Shown here one piece after another: positions 39,054-50,969 of a DNA stretch of 64,000 nucleotides. The stretch spans positions 186,001 through 250,000 of the forward strand of contig NW_020194624.1 of NCBI RefSeq assembly GCF_002865645.1. Reading direction: 5' to 3'. The DNA is from Hyaloscypha bicolor E. Lineage: Eukaryota > Ascomycota > Leotiomycetes > Helotiales > Hyaloscyphaceae. The notes beneath the pieces were generated by a model, which searched no databases, had not been told where the DNA came from, and worked only from the letters and a program-made list of their open reading frames with translations. The position numbers and the translations under genes are program-made. The stretch's first letter is position 1. Each line of letters starts with the position of its first letter.

Positions 39054-42024
39054 AAGTATTTCCTTAAAAAAACTTCTAATAAGGCTTTATTAAATCAAGC
39101 TAGTTTTCTTTTATATTTCCGATTATTTTTTATAAAAAAGGCTAATAGAGCTCTTTAATTCTATATTAATTATTATAAGCTAAATAATTTAATATAAAAG
39201 AATTATTATTTTCTTTTCCTTATTTATAAAACTCTTATATAACTAGCTTAAGCTAAAATCCATATAAAGCTAAATATTTAGTAAATATTCTATTAGATTT
39301 AAATAGACCCAGAATTAGAAAAACTTATAATATTTCATATAAGATATAGGGCTTATAAATATAAAGTTCTTTAGAAAAGCCTAACTAATAATTCTATTAT
39401 ATATTAAAGATATATAAATAATTATTTTTTTAATTATTTTAATATTTTTTATATAATTCATTTAAATAATTTCCTAAAATATAAAAACTATATATAAAAA
39501 GTTCTTTAATAGCTATAAAATACTAGCCTTTAAGTAAATATTAAAAAATCAGAGTTTAAAGTTATTTATATAAAATATCTAGATTTTATTATCTCTATTA
39601 AAGATATTAAAATAAATTCAGATAAAATAATAATTATTAAAAACTAGTAATTACTAATAATAATTACAGAAATATAAAACTTTCTAGGCTTTTATAATTT
39701 TTATTAGTATTTTATTATAGAATATAGCTATATAGCAAAGCCCCTAATAGTTCTAATATATAAAAGAGTTTTATATAAATAAATAAATTAGTATTAAAAA
39801 GGTTTTACTAAACTAAAATAAGCTATATTTTTAGTACTAATTTTATATTACTATAATTCAAATCTTTTTATTATAATTAAAACAGATATATTAAATAGAG
39901 TTATAGCCGGTATTCTTTTATAATAAGATTTTTAAATAGAATTTTAGTATCCGGTAGTATTTTTTTCTAAAATTATATAATTAGTAAAACTAATTTATAA
40001 TATTTATAATAAAGAGATAATTACTATTATTTTCTTTCTAATTAAATAATAAATAAAGCTAAAAGGCTTATAAGAGATATCTTTTATAATTTATTTAAAT
40101 TACTAAGCTTTTAAATACTTTATAACTATAAAAAAGCTTTTAGTAAAATAAGCTTATTAAATAAAATATTTTTTCTACTATTATTTTAAACTTATATATT
40201 AGATAAATAAGTTAAATAAATAAGTAAATACTCTAAATAGAAAATATAAGAATATAATTACCTAAAATAAAATAATAATAGCTTATTAAACCCAAATTTT
40301 TCTCTTATAATAAAAGATTAATAATAATATTATACGAGATCTCTAATTAGCTCTAATTAAGGCCTTAATAAACCCGGCTTAGAAAGAAATCTAATATAAT
40401 AATATTTAATTTATAAATAAGCTATTAAATAAAAACCGAGAATTACTAAAGTTAGAAAAGCTATGAAATAAGGCAAGAAATAAAAAGAAAGATATTTAAA
40501 TATTATAAGGCGGCCTTTTCTTATAATATAATAATACCCGAAATATTCTTATATACTATTTTTATTTAGAAGATATATATATAGCTCTTAATAAAATATT
40601 TAGGAAAAGCCAAGCTTTAATAGTTTTTTTAGGCCTGCTATTACTAGCCAGGCTAGAAAACAAATATTAAGTAATATAGAAATAATTATTATATCTATTA
40701 ATAATTATATATTTATTACTAGTTTCTAACTATTTCTAGTAATATATATTAGTAGATTTTAAAAAATATCTAGAGAATAGAAATAAATATAATATAATAA
40801 TAATCTTTATTAATTACCTAAATAAATATCCTATTATAATTTCCGTTCGAAATATAATTATAGCTAAAGAATTAATATTTCTTTTCCTTATTTATATAAT
40901 TTACTAAATTAGTATTCTAGAAATTATAATATCTAATTAAGGGCACTAATTTATATTAGATTTCTAGAGTGAGTTTTATAAATATATTAATATAAAGCTT
41001 AAGTTATTAATTACTAATTATTTCTAAACTAATAGCTAGATAGAGATTATTAACTAGTATTTTAATTAATAGTTATATCTCTATATAAACTATTATTAGA
41101 ATAATTGAAATAAATAAATAATAATAATTAATTACTAGCAAATAGCTCTAGTTTATAAGACTATAAGCTAGTTTTTATTTCTTATAAAAAAGGGCTATAA
41201 ATTACAAATATTATTTAATTAAAAAACCCAAATATAATTAGATATCCCGAAAGAAGAATTAAATAAATAAAAGGTAAAGGCCCTAGTAATATAGCTCTAT
41301 AAATTATAGTAAATTATAGTAAAAGATATAAGAGAATATAATATAAATATAAGAATATTATATTATTTAAGCTAATAAATACCGCTAATTAATAGATTTC
41401 GAAATAGGAAATAAAGTATAAATTACTATTAAATACTAAAAGAATAATTATTTGAGCTATAAGCTAGTTTATTAAATAGAAGAATTATATGAAATTCTGG
41501 AATAAATAAAGTATTTCTTTAAGCTTAAATTACTAGAATTAATAAGAATATATCCGGTATTTTATATAGAAAAGCTATATAAAAATCTAGATAATTCTCT
41601 TTCCGGATAAGCGAATTCGGAGCCTCTATTACTAGAACTATAAAACAGAGAAATAAAGTATAAAATTCAAGAAGTACTAGTAATAAAGCTATTTTATAGA
41701 AAGCTAAAATATTAAATCTAGTAAAAAGAATAGAATCCAGATCCGGAATAATATCCTATATTCTTATTAAATAATAGTATTCTAGCTCTTTAGAGCTTTT
41801 ATAATAGGAACTTTAAATAGCTAGAACCGTTTCAGAATCTCTTTTATTAATTAGACTATACTAAAAATAATATATTACTAGAACTATATAATATAAATAG
41901 AAATTCTTTAAGTTATATATAAAAGATCTCTGGCTTTTAATATATAACTTATAATTTAAGAATTTAATAAAGATTTTTAAAGCTTAGAAATAAACTTATT
42001 TTAAGAAAGAAAGTAATATTATAG

Positions 42025-42296
42025 TTATTATAATATATAATACTAGTAGAAATTAAACTAGAACTAGTAAAATATCTAATATCTAAATAAGGTATCTAGT
42101 ATCTAAATATAGTATTTATAATTACCTAATAGTTATATATAACCCCGAGCTTAAGCTAGTATATAAACCCATATATAGCTTATAATTATTTAGATCCGAG
42201 GCTTTTTCGAGATCTTTTTCTCTCTTTAGCTTTAAATTATTAAAATAGAAATAATCTAATTATATTTTCTAGACTCTAGATCTTATATTTATAATA
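42025..42296 (+). repeat. 3' LTR of chromovirus copy 2
   Basis: About 272 bp, with the same core as the LTRs at 10,683 and 16,110. It has an extra expansion of atcta-type short repeats at about 42,072-42,125, so LTR length in this family varies by a short internal tandem repeat (232, 252 and 272 bp in the three copies). Confidence 0.8.
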
Positions 42297-42690
42297 AAAG
42301 ATATATTATATAATAAAGGCTCCGGTTTTTATTATATAATTTAGTAAAGGCTTTTAGCCAAATATATAAATCGGATCTCGATCTATTATATTTATATACC
42401 AAATATTTCTATTATGTGGCACTAGTTACGTGGTGTCATTACACGTGACTTAGTATATAGCCAGTGCTTTTAGTCTGGTATATAGCCTTTAGCTCAATTC
42501 AAGCTCTTTACTACTACTATAATATTACTTTATTATAATAATTTCATATATATTATATAATAATATTATATATTTCTAGTAAACTAATAATTATATAGTC
42601 TAATTTAATTAAATTATTTAAGTATTATAATAATTATATTTTATTTAAGCTAATTATAAATATTTATAAATATTTGAAATACCTTAATTA
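42297..42690. repeat. LTR-like, less degraded sequence at the edge of the AT block
   Basis: From about 42,310 to 42,540 the text keeps many G and C bases (gtggcactagttacgtggtgtcat, split by a cacgtgac motif at about 42,443) and has the style of an LTR promoter region. No second copy is seen in the window. From 42,540 to 42,690 it is again almost pure A/T. Confidence 0.45.
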
Positions 42691-44008
42691 CTTTTTTGAT
42701 ATACTAGTTCGGTATTAATTGATCTATGGGCAGAATTGATGGATCCGGGCAATGGGACGAATGCACCATGGGGATGGAATGAGGCTTATCGAGCTTCTGC
42801 TCGAAGTCTCCGGTGAAGGTCAGCTTGTCCCTCAATCCTTCTCCTCGACTCACCTCATCATCACACACCACATTCTCATTCTTCTACTCCGCGCACCACA
42901 GCATGTTTCAATCCCACCCTCCCCTCCGAAATAATCGGTTTCCATGCCGAGCTCAGCGGATCACGCTTTGAAGCTCGCATTGACATTTTGGCGGGGTCAT
43001 TCTGGAGCTTCTCTCTGGGTCCGCAGTGCAAGCAGGGTGTCGAAACAGCGGGGCTGATGCAACTCTGCAGCGCAGCACATTGCATTGCAGCTGCGGCCCC
43101 GCGCAGGGCAACCGTGTGTTGCTGTGGAGAGCTCGGGTCCTCTTCTGCGCAGCTTGCAACGTATTATTATCGCTTGATCGCTGATCGTCTTTGAGGGAGG
43201 ATACAAGTAAATCTGCCCTCAGCGCGGGGACATGTCAACTTTAAGCTTGGAGATCTGCTCTTCAAGCTCCAGGCAAGGGAGTGAAGGCGGCATAGGGTGA
43301 AGGAAGGTGGGGTGGGAGCTGGGATGCTTGCCGCCAAGCTCTTCCCGTGACCTCGCGCATCCTGGTTGGTGGCGTTTGTTTACGGTCGGCTTTGGGTTGG
43401 CGCTGAACACGTCCACTTTTGCCTTTTCCTTCCCGCGTTCACGCCGCACAAACATCGCCGACAACTCCCGATGTTTGCACTGCAGAGACGTGGGAGGTGC
43501 AGCTCGAATCATCCGATGCAAGCGCCGTGAACCCCGCTGACTGGCAGGCTGAAATGGATGTCTTGGAGGGGTTGTTGGGGGGAGGGGGGTTTGATTGGTG
43601 GGGGAGCGTGTTTCATGGTGAAATTGTGCGAATGTAAATAGAGATAAACGCGCAGGTGGGGAGCGTGTGAGGTTGTGAGCTGATGATTGAAGCTTGAAGC
43701 TCGAAACCCCAAGGTGGAGCTCTCTTTGCGTCTGCGGAGAAGCTCCCAGATTCCGCGGAAGAAGGATCGAGATCCTTTGTTGTGAAAGATGGGACTCTGA
43801 GAGATTGACATCATGTAAACAACGATCGCGTCTTCTCGTGTTTGAGACTTCGCAGCTGCCGTGAGGTCGTGATATCAGAAATGGTCAGGTCCTGCTTGAA
43901 GGTTTAGAGTGATGATGTCAGGAAAAGAAGCGTGATCGAGAGCTGGAGGGCGGATCGAGGGGTGCGAGTTGTGTTTCCTGTTTGGGCTGGGAGAGGGAGA
44001 AGCGGACG

Positions 44009-44112
44009 AATTGGGAGCGGGGAGGAGTGGGGCCAACTGGGACAGCGGGAGAAGTGGTCGAATTGGGACAGCGGGAGGAGTCGACGAATTGGGACGGCGG
44101 GAGAAGTGGGGA
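44009..44112. repeat. 26 bp GA-rich minisatellite, 4 copies
   Basis: Four adjacent 26 bp units start at 44,009, 44,035, 44,061 and 44,087, each of the form aa(t/c)tgggac(a/g)gcgggag(a/g)agt followed by a variable end. A partial fifth unit precedes them. Confidence 0.88.
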
Positions 44113-44487
44113 CGCAGTATTTACTTACCGTATTACCCTGGGTTGGTGTGTTTCGTAAGGCGGGATAAGGATCAGCAGGGACGGGCTGGTGGCGAGAGCG
44201 GCGCAGTAAGGGAACGTTTTCCGGATGCGGATGCGGCTGCAGGTGAGGGAGAGCTTGTCCTGGAAGCTCGCTTGTAAATTTACGAGCACCGGATCATGGA
44301 GCAGACGAAAGAGTTTATTTGGATGGACCATGTCTGAAGATGGTCCGGCATGGACAAGCAGCTGACATCAACCCGAATGATCAGATCATTACCGTAGAAG
44401 ATCATGCTCAAGATTTGTGTTCCCGCTTGTGTTCCTCCTTGCCTTTCCCTTCTTCTATGATTCCGTCTGACGGCGGCACGGGTGGAG

Positions 44488-44527
44488 CTGGCTGGCACTG
44501 GCTGGCACTGGCTGGCGCTGGCTGGCA
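44488..44527. repeat. 10 bp tandem repeat, 4 copies
   Basis: The unit ctggctggca is repeated four times with one A to G change. Confidence 0.85.
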
Positions 44528-46343
44528 GTTGAGGCTGAGCTGACTCTTGAGACTGGATACGTCTGAGCAACACCATTGGCTGATCGCGGCCCGCGGCTCG
44601 CTTCTGAGCCTTCTCGCCAGTGGAGTGGACGACGCTGCGAGCCCGTCAAGCCATCGCTGCACGGCATGACCGAGCCTCAGCCTTCTCGGTTCCCGTTGGC
44701 CTGGCCACGCGCACCGCGTCGTACAGATCTCGCCCGGCGACGATCAAAGATCGTGGCGGCTACGCAGATTGAAGATATTTCATTTCTATTTCTGCACACA
44801 GGGAATAATGGCGAACAGCAGACCAGATCACCAGGAGTTTTTGGCGGCGCTTGAGACTGCCAAGGTGGTGGCATCTCCCTTGCCTCGCCGTGGCCTCGCG
44901 CTTGCTGGCCGAATCCTTTCGCTTTCCTTACGTGAGCACCCCCGCCCTTAGCTGGACACGCATATACGGTTCGAGAGTGCGCGATACGCCGGAGGAAGAG
45001 AACAGCTGATCGTGGAACTATTGGTCTTTGCCAGATGCACCTCTCAATCCTGAATGGGAAGCGTTGCGGGGAATTAATTCTGGATTTGGGGAGAGTGATG
45101 ATGCAATTGAGCGTGGTGGTGGGACGCGATTGTCAATATTTACATCGCGTAAGCAAGCTTCACATGGGGAAGCTCAGCCCTCGGCAGAAAGTCAAGACGG
45201 TGATCTCTGGAAAGCATGACATGACGCTATTCGCCCTTGGGTGCATCAATCAAGATTTGTGAGAAACTGTTCAAAGAATCTGGGGTTGCATAAACGAATT
45301 CATTGCAGACACGGGGTTTTGCTCATCATTTACATCCCGGCAACGAGCTCTATATCAGCCCAAGCCATGTTCATAAACCACCAAAGCTCCCAAAGCTCAC
45401 CAGAAATGCTCCGACGTGAACAACGCCTTTGCCAGGATGCTATCAGTGCGCACAACGGCCCACAAGTCAGTATGTGTCATGCAAAAATCTAAGGGACTGT
45501 AGTTTGCTTTTTTCTTTTTTTCTTGGCGGTTTCCGTCCCTCTTGCGTTCTTATCAACAGCTGCAAGACACGGCGCAAGCTCTGCATGATTCGCAGCAACA
45601 ACAACAACTCCCTCTGCCTCCTTCCGCCTGCAAATAAGCCGCCCTCAGCATCGCTCGCCCTTTGCACGCAGCAAGGTTTTTGGTCCTCCTCCCCTGCCGT
45701 CGCTGGAGGCATATCCCCGCTCAAACGCTGCGCTAAAATGCCCGGGCGACAACCAGGACAGCAGCTGTAGCGACCGACCTAGGAATCTCCCCGACAACAC
45801 AGCTGCCCGGCCCACAATCCACCAAACCCAACCAGCTTCCCAGCTCTTCTCTTCTCTCCCGCTCCGCCCTGCCCTTTTATCTTCACGTCGTCCGCACTCT
45901 TCCTGCTTCATCCTCATCCCCCTCTGCTGGAGCTTCTGCATCGAAGGGCCTCCTCCCCGCCCGCTCGCATGTACCTCTTCGACGACAACGGGCCTCGACA
46001 CAATACTAACCCCGACAGGACGCCACCATCTCGACCCTCGCCTTGACCCGGCAAACCAGAACCTCGCAGACCAGGGCCTCGATGTCTTTGACATCCCAAT
46101 AGCCCTCCGCCAACCTCGACCTCTCTCCAGGTCGTACTGGGCTTGAAGTTGTACAACCGGGACTGTTGGACCTGCCATCTCCAGCTCTCGCTGTCGTCCT
46201 CTAATTCAGCCTTCTGGAGCCTCAGCTCAGCAGTTGATACCCTCGATCCAGATTCCCTGCAGCGGAATCCTCTCGAATACAGCAATTGATTGAACCACGA
46301 CGGCTTCAGAACAGTACTACCTCCTCTTATCATCCACATCAAT

Positions 46344-48136
46344 ATGGAGGCTTCATCACCGTTAGCTGCCATGCAGGCAACCTCCTTCATGCAGGGCTGG
46401 GGCCGTAACGACATGTATACTTCGCATCCTCATGCACATCTTTCTGCTGGCAATGGCTTTGGTCCTGGGGCATTCGACTTCCGAGATCTCAGCATGAAGA
46501 GGTCGAATAACCCAGACTACTTCCAAATCAAGCCTATTCGCGGATCGTCTCCGACAGCTAGTCTGGCGGCAGATCTCTCCCAGAACTTTCACATTGATAT
46601 GAGGTTTGCAGAATCCAATTCTATCATCTGTGGACTTCGCTGACGTTACCAGCCCTCAATTGCCAACGCCTCGTCGATCGCTCTTCACCTCGAACCTATT
46701 TGGCACAATTGATGGACGGGGTAAGAATGGTACATTTGGCAGATGGTAGATAAGGTGTTAACAATATGCAGAATGCGTTACGACGCCTCCTCTCCCATCA
46801 TCCTCGCCGGGACCGCTGAACGAACGGATGGACATTTCTCCCCTTCCTCACAAGCAACCATACTTTGCACAAATAGAGGTCCAATCTCCCACGCCAGGGC
46901 ATACCGCAGATGAAATTCTGATGCCGTCATCGCCGCCTCGGCCTGCATTTTTGGAGGCTCCGAAACCTTCCCATGGCGTCGAGTAAGCTAGATTGTACAT
47001 TCCCGTCGAACATTTGCTAATTAAATTACAGGCGAAGAAAATCAATCCTGGTTCGGCCAACCCTTCAAAGAACAAAAGGATTCTCTACCAATTCAATCCC
47101 AAGTCGAACTCAAGACCAATTGCCTCCCTTCCGCTTTGGTGCTGGAAGCAGCAAATTGTCAACGGCGACCTCGATGACATTGGGCGAATGTTTTATGGAA
47201 TCACCTCCACAGGAACGTAGACCACAGTCTGCGAACAGCCCTTCAGCGTCGATCATGGGCCCATCCAAACCGAGCAAACCATTTGGAAGCATCAGTTCGT
47301 TGAGAAATGGATCTCCAATTGGCAACCACAACCGAAGGCCTTCCAATCCGTCAATTCGGCCCAGGAAGCAGTTTCGTCGGTCCCTGAGTATGTTCGAGCA
47401 CCCGGGGGATGTCATGAAGGGAAAGAATGACCATCCTCCGAGCAATCTCCATACGGTGATGGATATTGATGAGCTTCACATGCCGGCGTTGCCACATTTC
47501 TTCCAAGAAGGCCAGCCAGACAGCATTCCCAGGATCACCAGAGACACCCTTCTGGAAATCCTTGATGGAAACTACGACAGCCAATTTGATCAACGCATGA
47601 TCATCGATTGTCGATTCGAGTATGAATTTGACGGTGGTCATATCGATGGCGCTGTCAACTACAACGACAAGGAATTACTCACTGGCCAACTCTTCGAGCA
47701 AAGTCTTTCTGGCAAAACTTTACTAATCTTCCACTGCGAATACTCTGCACACCGGGCACCCATCATGGCTCGTCATGTACGCAAACAAGATCGCTCTACT
47801 AATGCGGAACACTACCCGAAGCTCACCTACCCCGAGGTGTACATTCTGGATGGTGGATACAGTTCTTTCTTCGCCGAGCACCGAAGTCGATGCTTCCCGC
47901 AGAACTACGTTGAGATGGACGCCAAGGAGCATGCTTACACCTGCGAGAGAGAGATGGGACGTCTCCGCCAGACCAGGAAACTCAGCAGGGCACAAACTTT
48001 TGCTTTTGGACAACATGGGCAGATAGACGACAGCCCGACCGCACCCGCTCGATCCAGGACAACAGGTGGTGATCTCTTAATGACAGGAATGACTTCCCCT
48101 CTGCCGGGTCACGCACGACGTATGGTCTCATACTAA
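46344..48136 (+). CDS. nimT: M-phase inducer phosphatase (Cdc25/NimT)
   Basis: Dual-specificity phosphatase that removes inhibitory phosphate from the Cdk1 (NimX/Cdc2) kinase and so triggers mitosis. Exons are 46,344-46,603, 46,653-46,720, 46,772-46,982 and 47,032-48,136; introns are 49, 51 and 49 nt with GT/AG ends and branch-like ctgac, gttaac and gctaat. The product is 547 residues, close to Aspergillus NimT. The N-terminal third is Ser/Pro-rich and probably regulatory, with SPQLPTPRRSLF just after intron 1. The C-terminal rhodanese-type catalytic domain has DCRFEYEFDGGHIDGA starting at residue 372 and the HCX5R loop HCEYSAHR with catalytic Cys415 and Arg421. All key residues are present, so it should be active. 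It stands alone, and its long upstream region carries short upstream ORFs that could damp translation if transcribed. Confidence 0.95.
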
Positions 48137-49599
48137 TATTTGCATTGACATGGCGTTTGGCATTTCTCGGGCGTTTCTTTTTGGTCTTCGATCTATACGG
48201 GTATGGCGGGCTTGTACCTGACTTTGCCTCTACCTTTCCCCCTTCGACGCTCGCCTGTTTGGTCCCTATCGGCGAGTTGTCCTTCCGCTTCATCTTCGAA
48301 AGATCGAAATTTGCGGATTCTTACTATTTGCTCTCGCGGATTGGCGTGCATATTGCATCGGCATACTTTTGAGTTAGCAACAGCGCCTTATATCATCTCG
48401 ATTCTCTCGTCCTCCGAGGCGAGAGATCGATAGCGTTACCCCTTCTTGGATCAGGAATCCTGGACCACACTCTTTTGATGGCTGATGCCAAACACAACAA
48501 AACAAACGAAAGAAAAATACATATTGAGACGATCGCATATGATAAACATCACGATCAACCGAAACCGATTACAAACTTTTTCCTTACGAATCTCGTCTTT
48601 GTCGCCCGACGACGATTCTCCCTCTTCGGAGGCTCTCGAACGAAACTCGATTCTCGAAAAACACACATCACATCACAGAACGTACATATCCATGGCGCCG
48701 CAGCATCGAAATTTTTCGAATTGAAATCCATGAATACTTGTTTCGCTTCCTGTTCTCTATTCCCCATACTTCCGTCTTAATCCCCCTGGGCACAACTTTT
48801 GCATTTGGTCCGACTGTCTCGCGAGCATACGGTCTGCTTTCTTCTTGGCTGCATTTGGTACTTTGCATTGAGAGGATGGAGGGGGCAGCATGGCAGAGAT
48901 GGAAAAGCGGGACTGTTAGGAAGGCGTGCATGGGAAGAAGATGGGCTGGGAAAGTGCAGTGTTTGTTTGACAGAGACCGGACTGTCTGATCTCAGCTGTA
49001 TGGCTGGTACGAATTGTATTGGCTTGAGACATGGAGGGCATTGTGCTGAGTGGGATTCATCAATGGATGGATGGCTGAACGGCAGTCGCTGTTCATATCG
49101 AGAAGAAGACAGAAACCTTTTTGAAGCATATCTCTCCCTGGTCCTTGGCGTGATTGAACGCATTGCATTGGAGCAAGTTGCCCATGCTCTCGTTCTTCTG
49201 TTGCTAGTGCCATGATACTCAACACCTTCGTTCTCTTCACAGCGTGTCCTTCTCGGATCTTGCTTTTTCTCAAAATGGCTCCCCTCGCCTCCCATACATA
49301 ACTCATATTACAGCACCAAGAGTCAGTCCCACCCTTATCAAAATTAGCCTCACGTCACGACCTGTATATCATATGCCGTCCTCTTTGTTGAAATGGAGAT
49401 AATCGTATTCCTACCAACTCACTCTCAGATTCGCATGCATCTTCATCGCTTTCCCTTTCCCCCTGCTTTGTTCTATACTATTCCATACTATGCTATGCTA
49501 TACCTACCTCTAACCAGCACGTTCTCAACCTCAACTTCAACCCCGGGTGTTTTATTTTGTTTGTTTTTACTTAGATATGATGATATGATATGATATGAT
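48137..49599. other. 3' region of the Cdc25 gene and intergenic DNA
   Basis: No credible gene. Overlapping ORFs of up to 172 codons on both strands at 48,777-49,295 lack domains and use non-ATG starts or arise opposite each other. A (gatat)n simple repeat lies at 49,574-49,602. Confidence 0.6.
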
Positions 49600-50807
49600 A
49601 TGTCTAATTTAATCTCACACGTCATTATCTGAGCCAAGAGAGGTGGGGTTCTCGACTTTACTGCATTATCGTTGATTTTTGGTATCTAGCGTCCGGTTAA
49701 GGGCCACTAGTCGAAGGGGTGCTACGCCACCAGGAGCAATATATCGGGAATCGAACCCGACTTACCAGCCACCCTACGTTAAGTTGTTTCGGACTATACA
49801 GGCAGGCCTGCCCTTGTAATACTAGGAAAGGGAGGTGCAGTATTGACCATCGAGGATATTCATTTTTTTTTGTAAGGGATATAGGTTCATTTTTAGGAAT
49901 AATTTAACCCGCAAGTGCGGTCATTCTTCGTCAATAAAGGGATCTGTCAGGTCCTCCACGGAGTTTGCCACAGTTTGCCCTTTATTTTTGCCTTGTACTT
50001 GATCATTTTCCATGTCCTCTTCTTCCGATTCCTTACTCGGTGGTTCCGTGCGGATTAGGCACTTCGGACCTTTCCGTAAGCTTAGAGTTCGCGGGTTCTC
50101 CTTCCAAAGGGACAGAAATAACGATTCGTTATAGTGCTTATTTCGGTAGATCTCATTTTGAGCCAGTACTTTTTTTGCTTAGGATTTGTTTCCGTAATAT
50201 TGTTCTGAATACTAGGACAGCTACTTCCGGGTTTCCACAATTGGTACGGCTCTTTCCATGCAACTGATAGGTAGCACTTCTATAGACACCATATTGCGGT
50301 CCTAAAAATAGCATTCCAGCGTCTTCGTTCTATTGAGCTTTTCTCCTTACCCCAGCCCAGGGCCATTAGGGCAGTTACTCCGTCCATATCGGATGGCCAT
50401 ATCGCTGGTACTTTTGAACCCAGATATGCCCAGACTTCGTCCATTTCTTGCATTACTGCAGTTGCAGTCTCACATTCAATGAAAATATGCGTTTTCGTCA
50501 AGCTACACCCATGTAGTGGGCAAACTTGTTGGTCAAGAGGGATCCAGTGAAGTTCGTGGCCTGTCGGTACCTTATCATGAAGTAATCTCCATAATAAGTC
50601 CCCAGCTTTGGGGATTGTCAGGCCATTTCTCACAGTTGCCCATAGTCTTGTTGGGGAGGTGGTTCTCGACTTTAGGGAGGACTGGAAGGTAGGGCTGTGA
50701 AAATTATGTAATTTAGAACTTGAATACATAATAACGTAATATAATCCACTGGACTTAATTATAGTAATATTATGCCTTACTAGGCCGGGACAGGGGGTTT
50801 TAGCCAA
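49600..50807 (-). mobile_element. LINE (non-LTR retrotransposon) 3' end remnant
   Basis: On the minus strand about 50,690-50,282 encodes the zinc-binding region found at the C-terminus of fungal LINE reverse transcriptases (zf-RVT type): LWATVRNGLTIPKAGDLLWR, then LLHDKVPTG and a C-P-L-H-G-C pair followed by H-I-F-I-E-C. After WCL a TAG (50,277-50,279) breaks the frame, but the same frame goes on for about 240 bases with element-like text (YWLKMRSTEI, PFGRRTREL) interrupted by more stops. The RT core is absent, as expected for a 5'-truncated LINE. Lower-coordinate sequence is probably its 3' UTR and ends near the simple repeat at 49,574-49,602. Limits are approximate. Confidence 0.72.
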
Positions 50808-50846
50808 TAGGATCTGCGTGAGAATGTCGGAATTTTGTGCTTCAAA

Positions 50847-50901
50847 TTATACTTGACTTATACTTGACTTATACTTAATTTATGCTTGGCTTATACTTAA
50901 T
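50847..50901. repeat. 11 bp tandem repeat, 5 copies
   Basis: Five adjacent units of ttatacttgac and close variants (ttatacttaat, ttatgcttggc). It lies in a short A/T-rich stretch (50,810-50,970) next to the truncated end of the LINE remnant. Confidence 0.85.
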
Positions 50902-50969
50902 TTTATACAATGCATTATGCAATACGTATTTGACGACTTGATTATTATATAATGTAAATAATTACAAAT

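Larger units (their letters stand above)
38118..42296 (+). mobile_element. Chromovirus copy 2, 5'-truncated, with nested insertion
   Basis: Matches copy 1 from the protease region (38,118 corresponds to about 12,715) to the 3' LTR. It lacks the 5' LTR, all of Gag and the start of the protease. It keeps the integrase core missing from copy 1 (about 40,790-41,206), including a relic of the second catalytic Asp motif near 40,944 and the block preceding N-H-P-Q-T near 41,010. A chromodomain relic lies at about 41,655-41,760. A 151 bp insertion interrupts it at 38,903. Confidence 0.85.
1..42690. repeat. RIP-degraded AT-rich retrotransposon block
   Basis: A continuous AT-rich block made of TpA-rich text with very few CpA, TpG or CpG. 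Stops are almost all TAA or TAG; TGA and ATG are rare because their TpG is itself a RIP target on the other strand. That explains why no long ORF survives. Reading through TAA/TAG as former Gln, Trp or Arg recovers gypsy and copia protein motifs in several places (separate entries). RIP is a known genome defence of Pezizomycotina acting on duplicated DNA. Likely heterochromatic; whether pericentromeric, subtelomeric or an interstitial isochore cannot be told. Confidence 0.93.
42691..46343. other. 3.6 kb intergenic DNA upstream of the Cdc25 gene
   Basis: Composition switches to normal at about 42,690. Many short overlapping ORFs occur on both strands but none has a domain, consistent codon use or splice-linked partners. 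The right part (about 45,500-46,343) is pyrimidine-rich, with a T/C run at 45,508-45,530, and is the likely promoter and 5' UTR of the Cdc25 gene. Two short ORFs with ATG upstream of its start are seen: 25 codons from 45,969 and 6 codons from about 46,082. Confidence 0.6.

Noticed and set aside
45645..46414. Minus-strand ORFs of 166 and 177 codons
   Set aside because: They lie antisense to the leader of the Cdc25 gene, overlap each other in different frames, and have Arg/Gly/Ser-rich composition without any domain.
48777..49295. Overlapping ORFs of 138 (+) and 172 (-) codons
   Set aside because: Opposite each other, no domain, and the plus-strand one has no ATG at its start.
49730..49840. 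tRNA gene on the minus strand suggested by a perfect B-box
   Set aside because: No matching acceptor stem, A-box or anticodon arm at the right distance; treated as a tRNA-like arm in a LINE tail.
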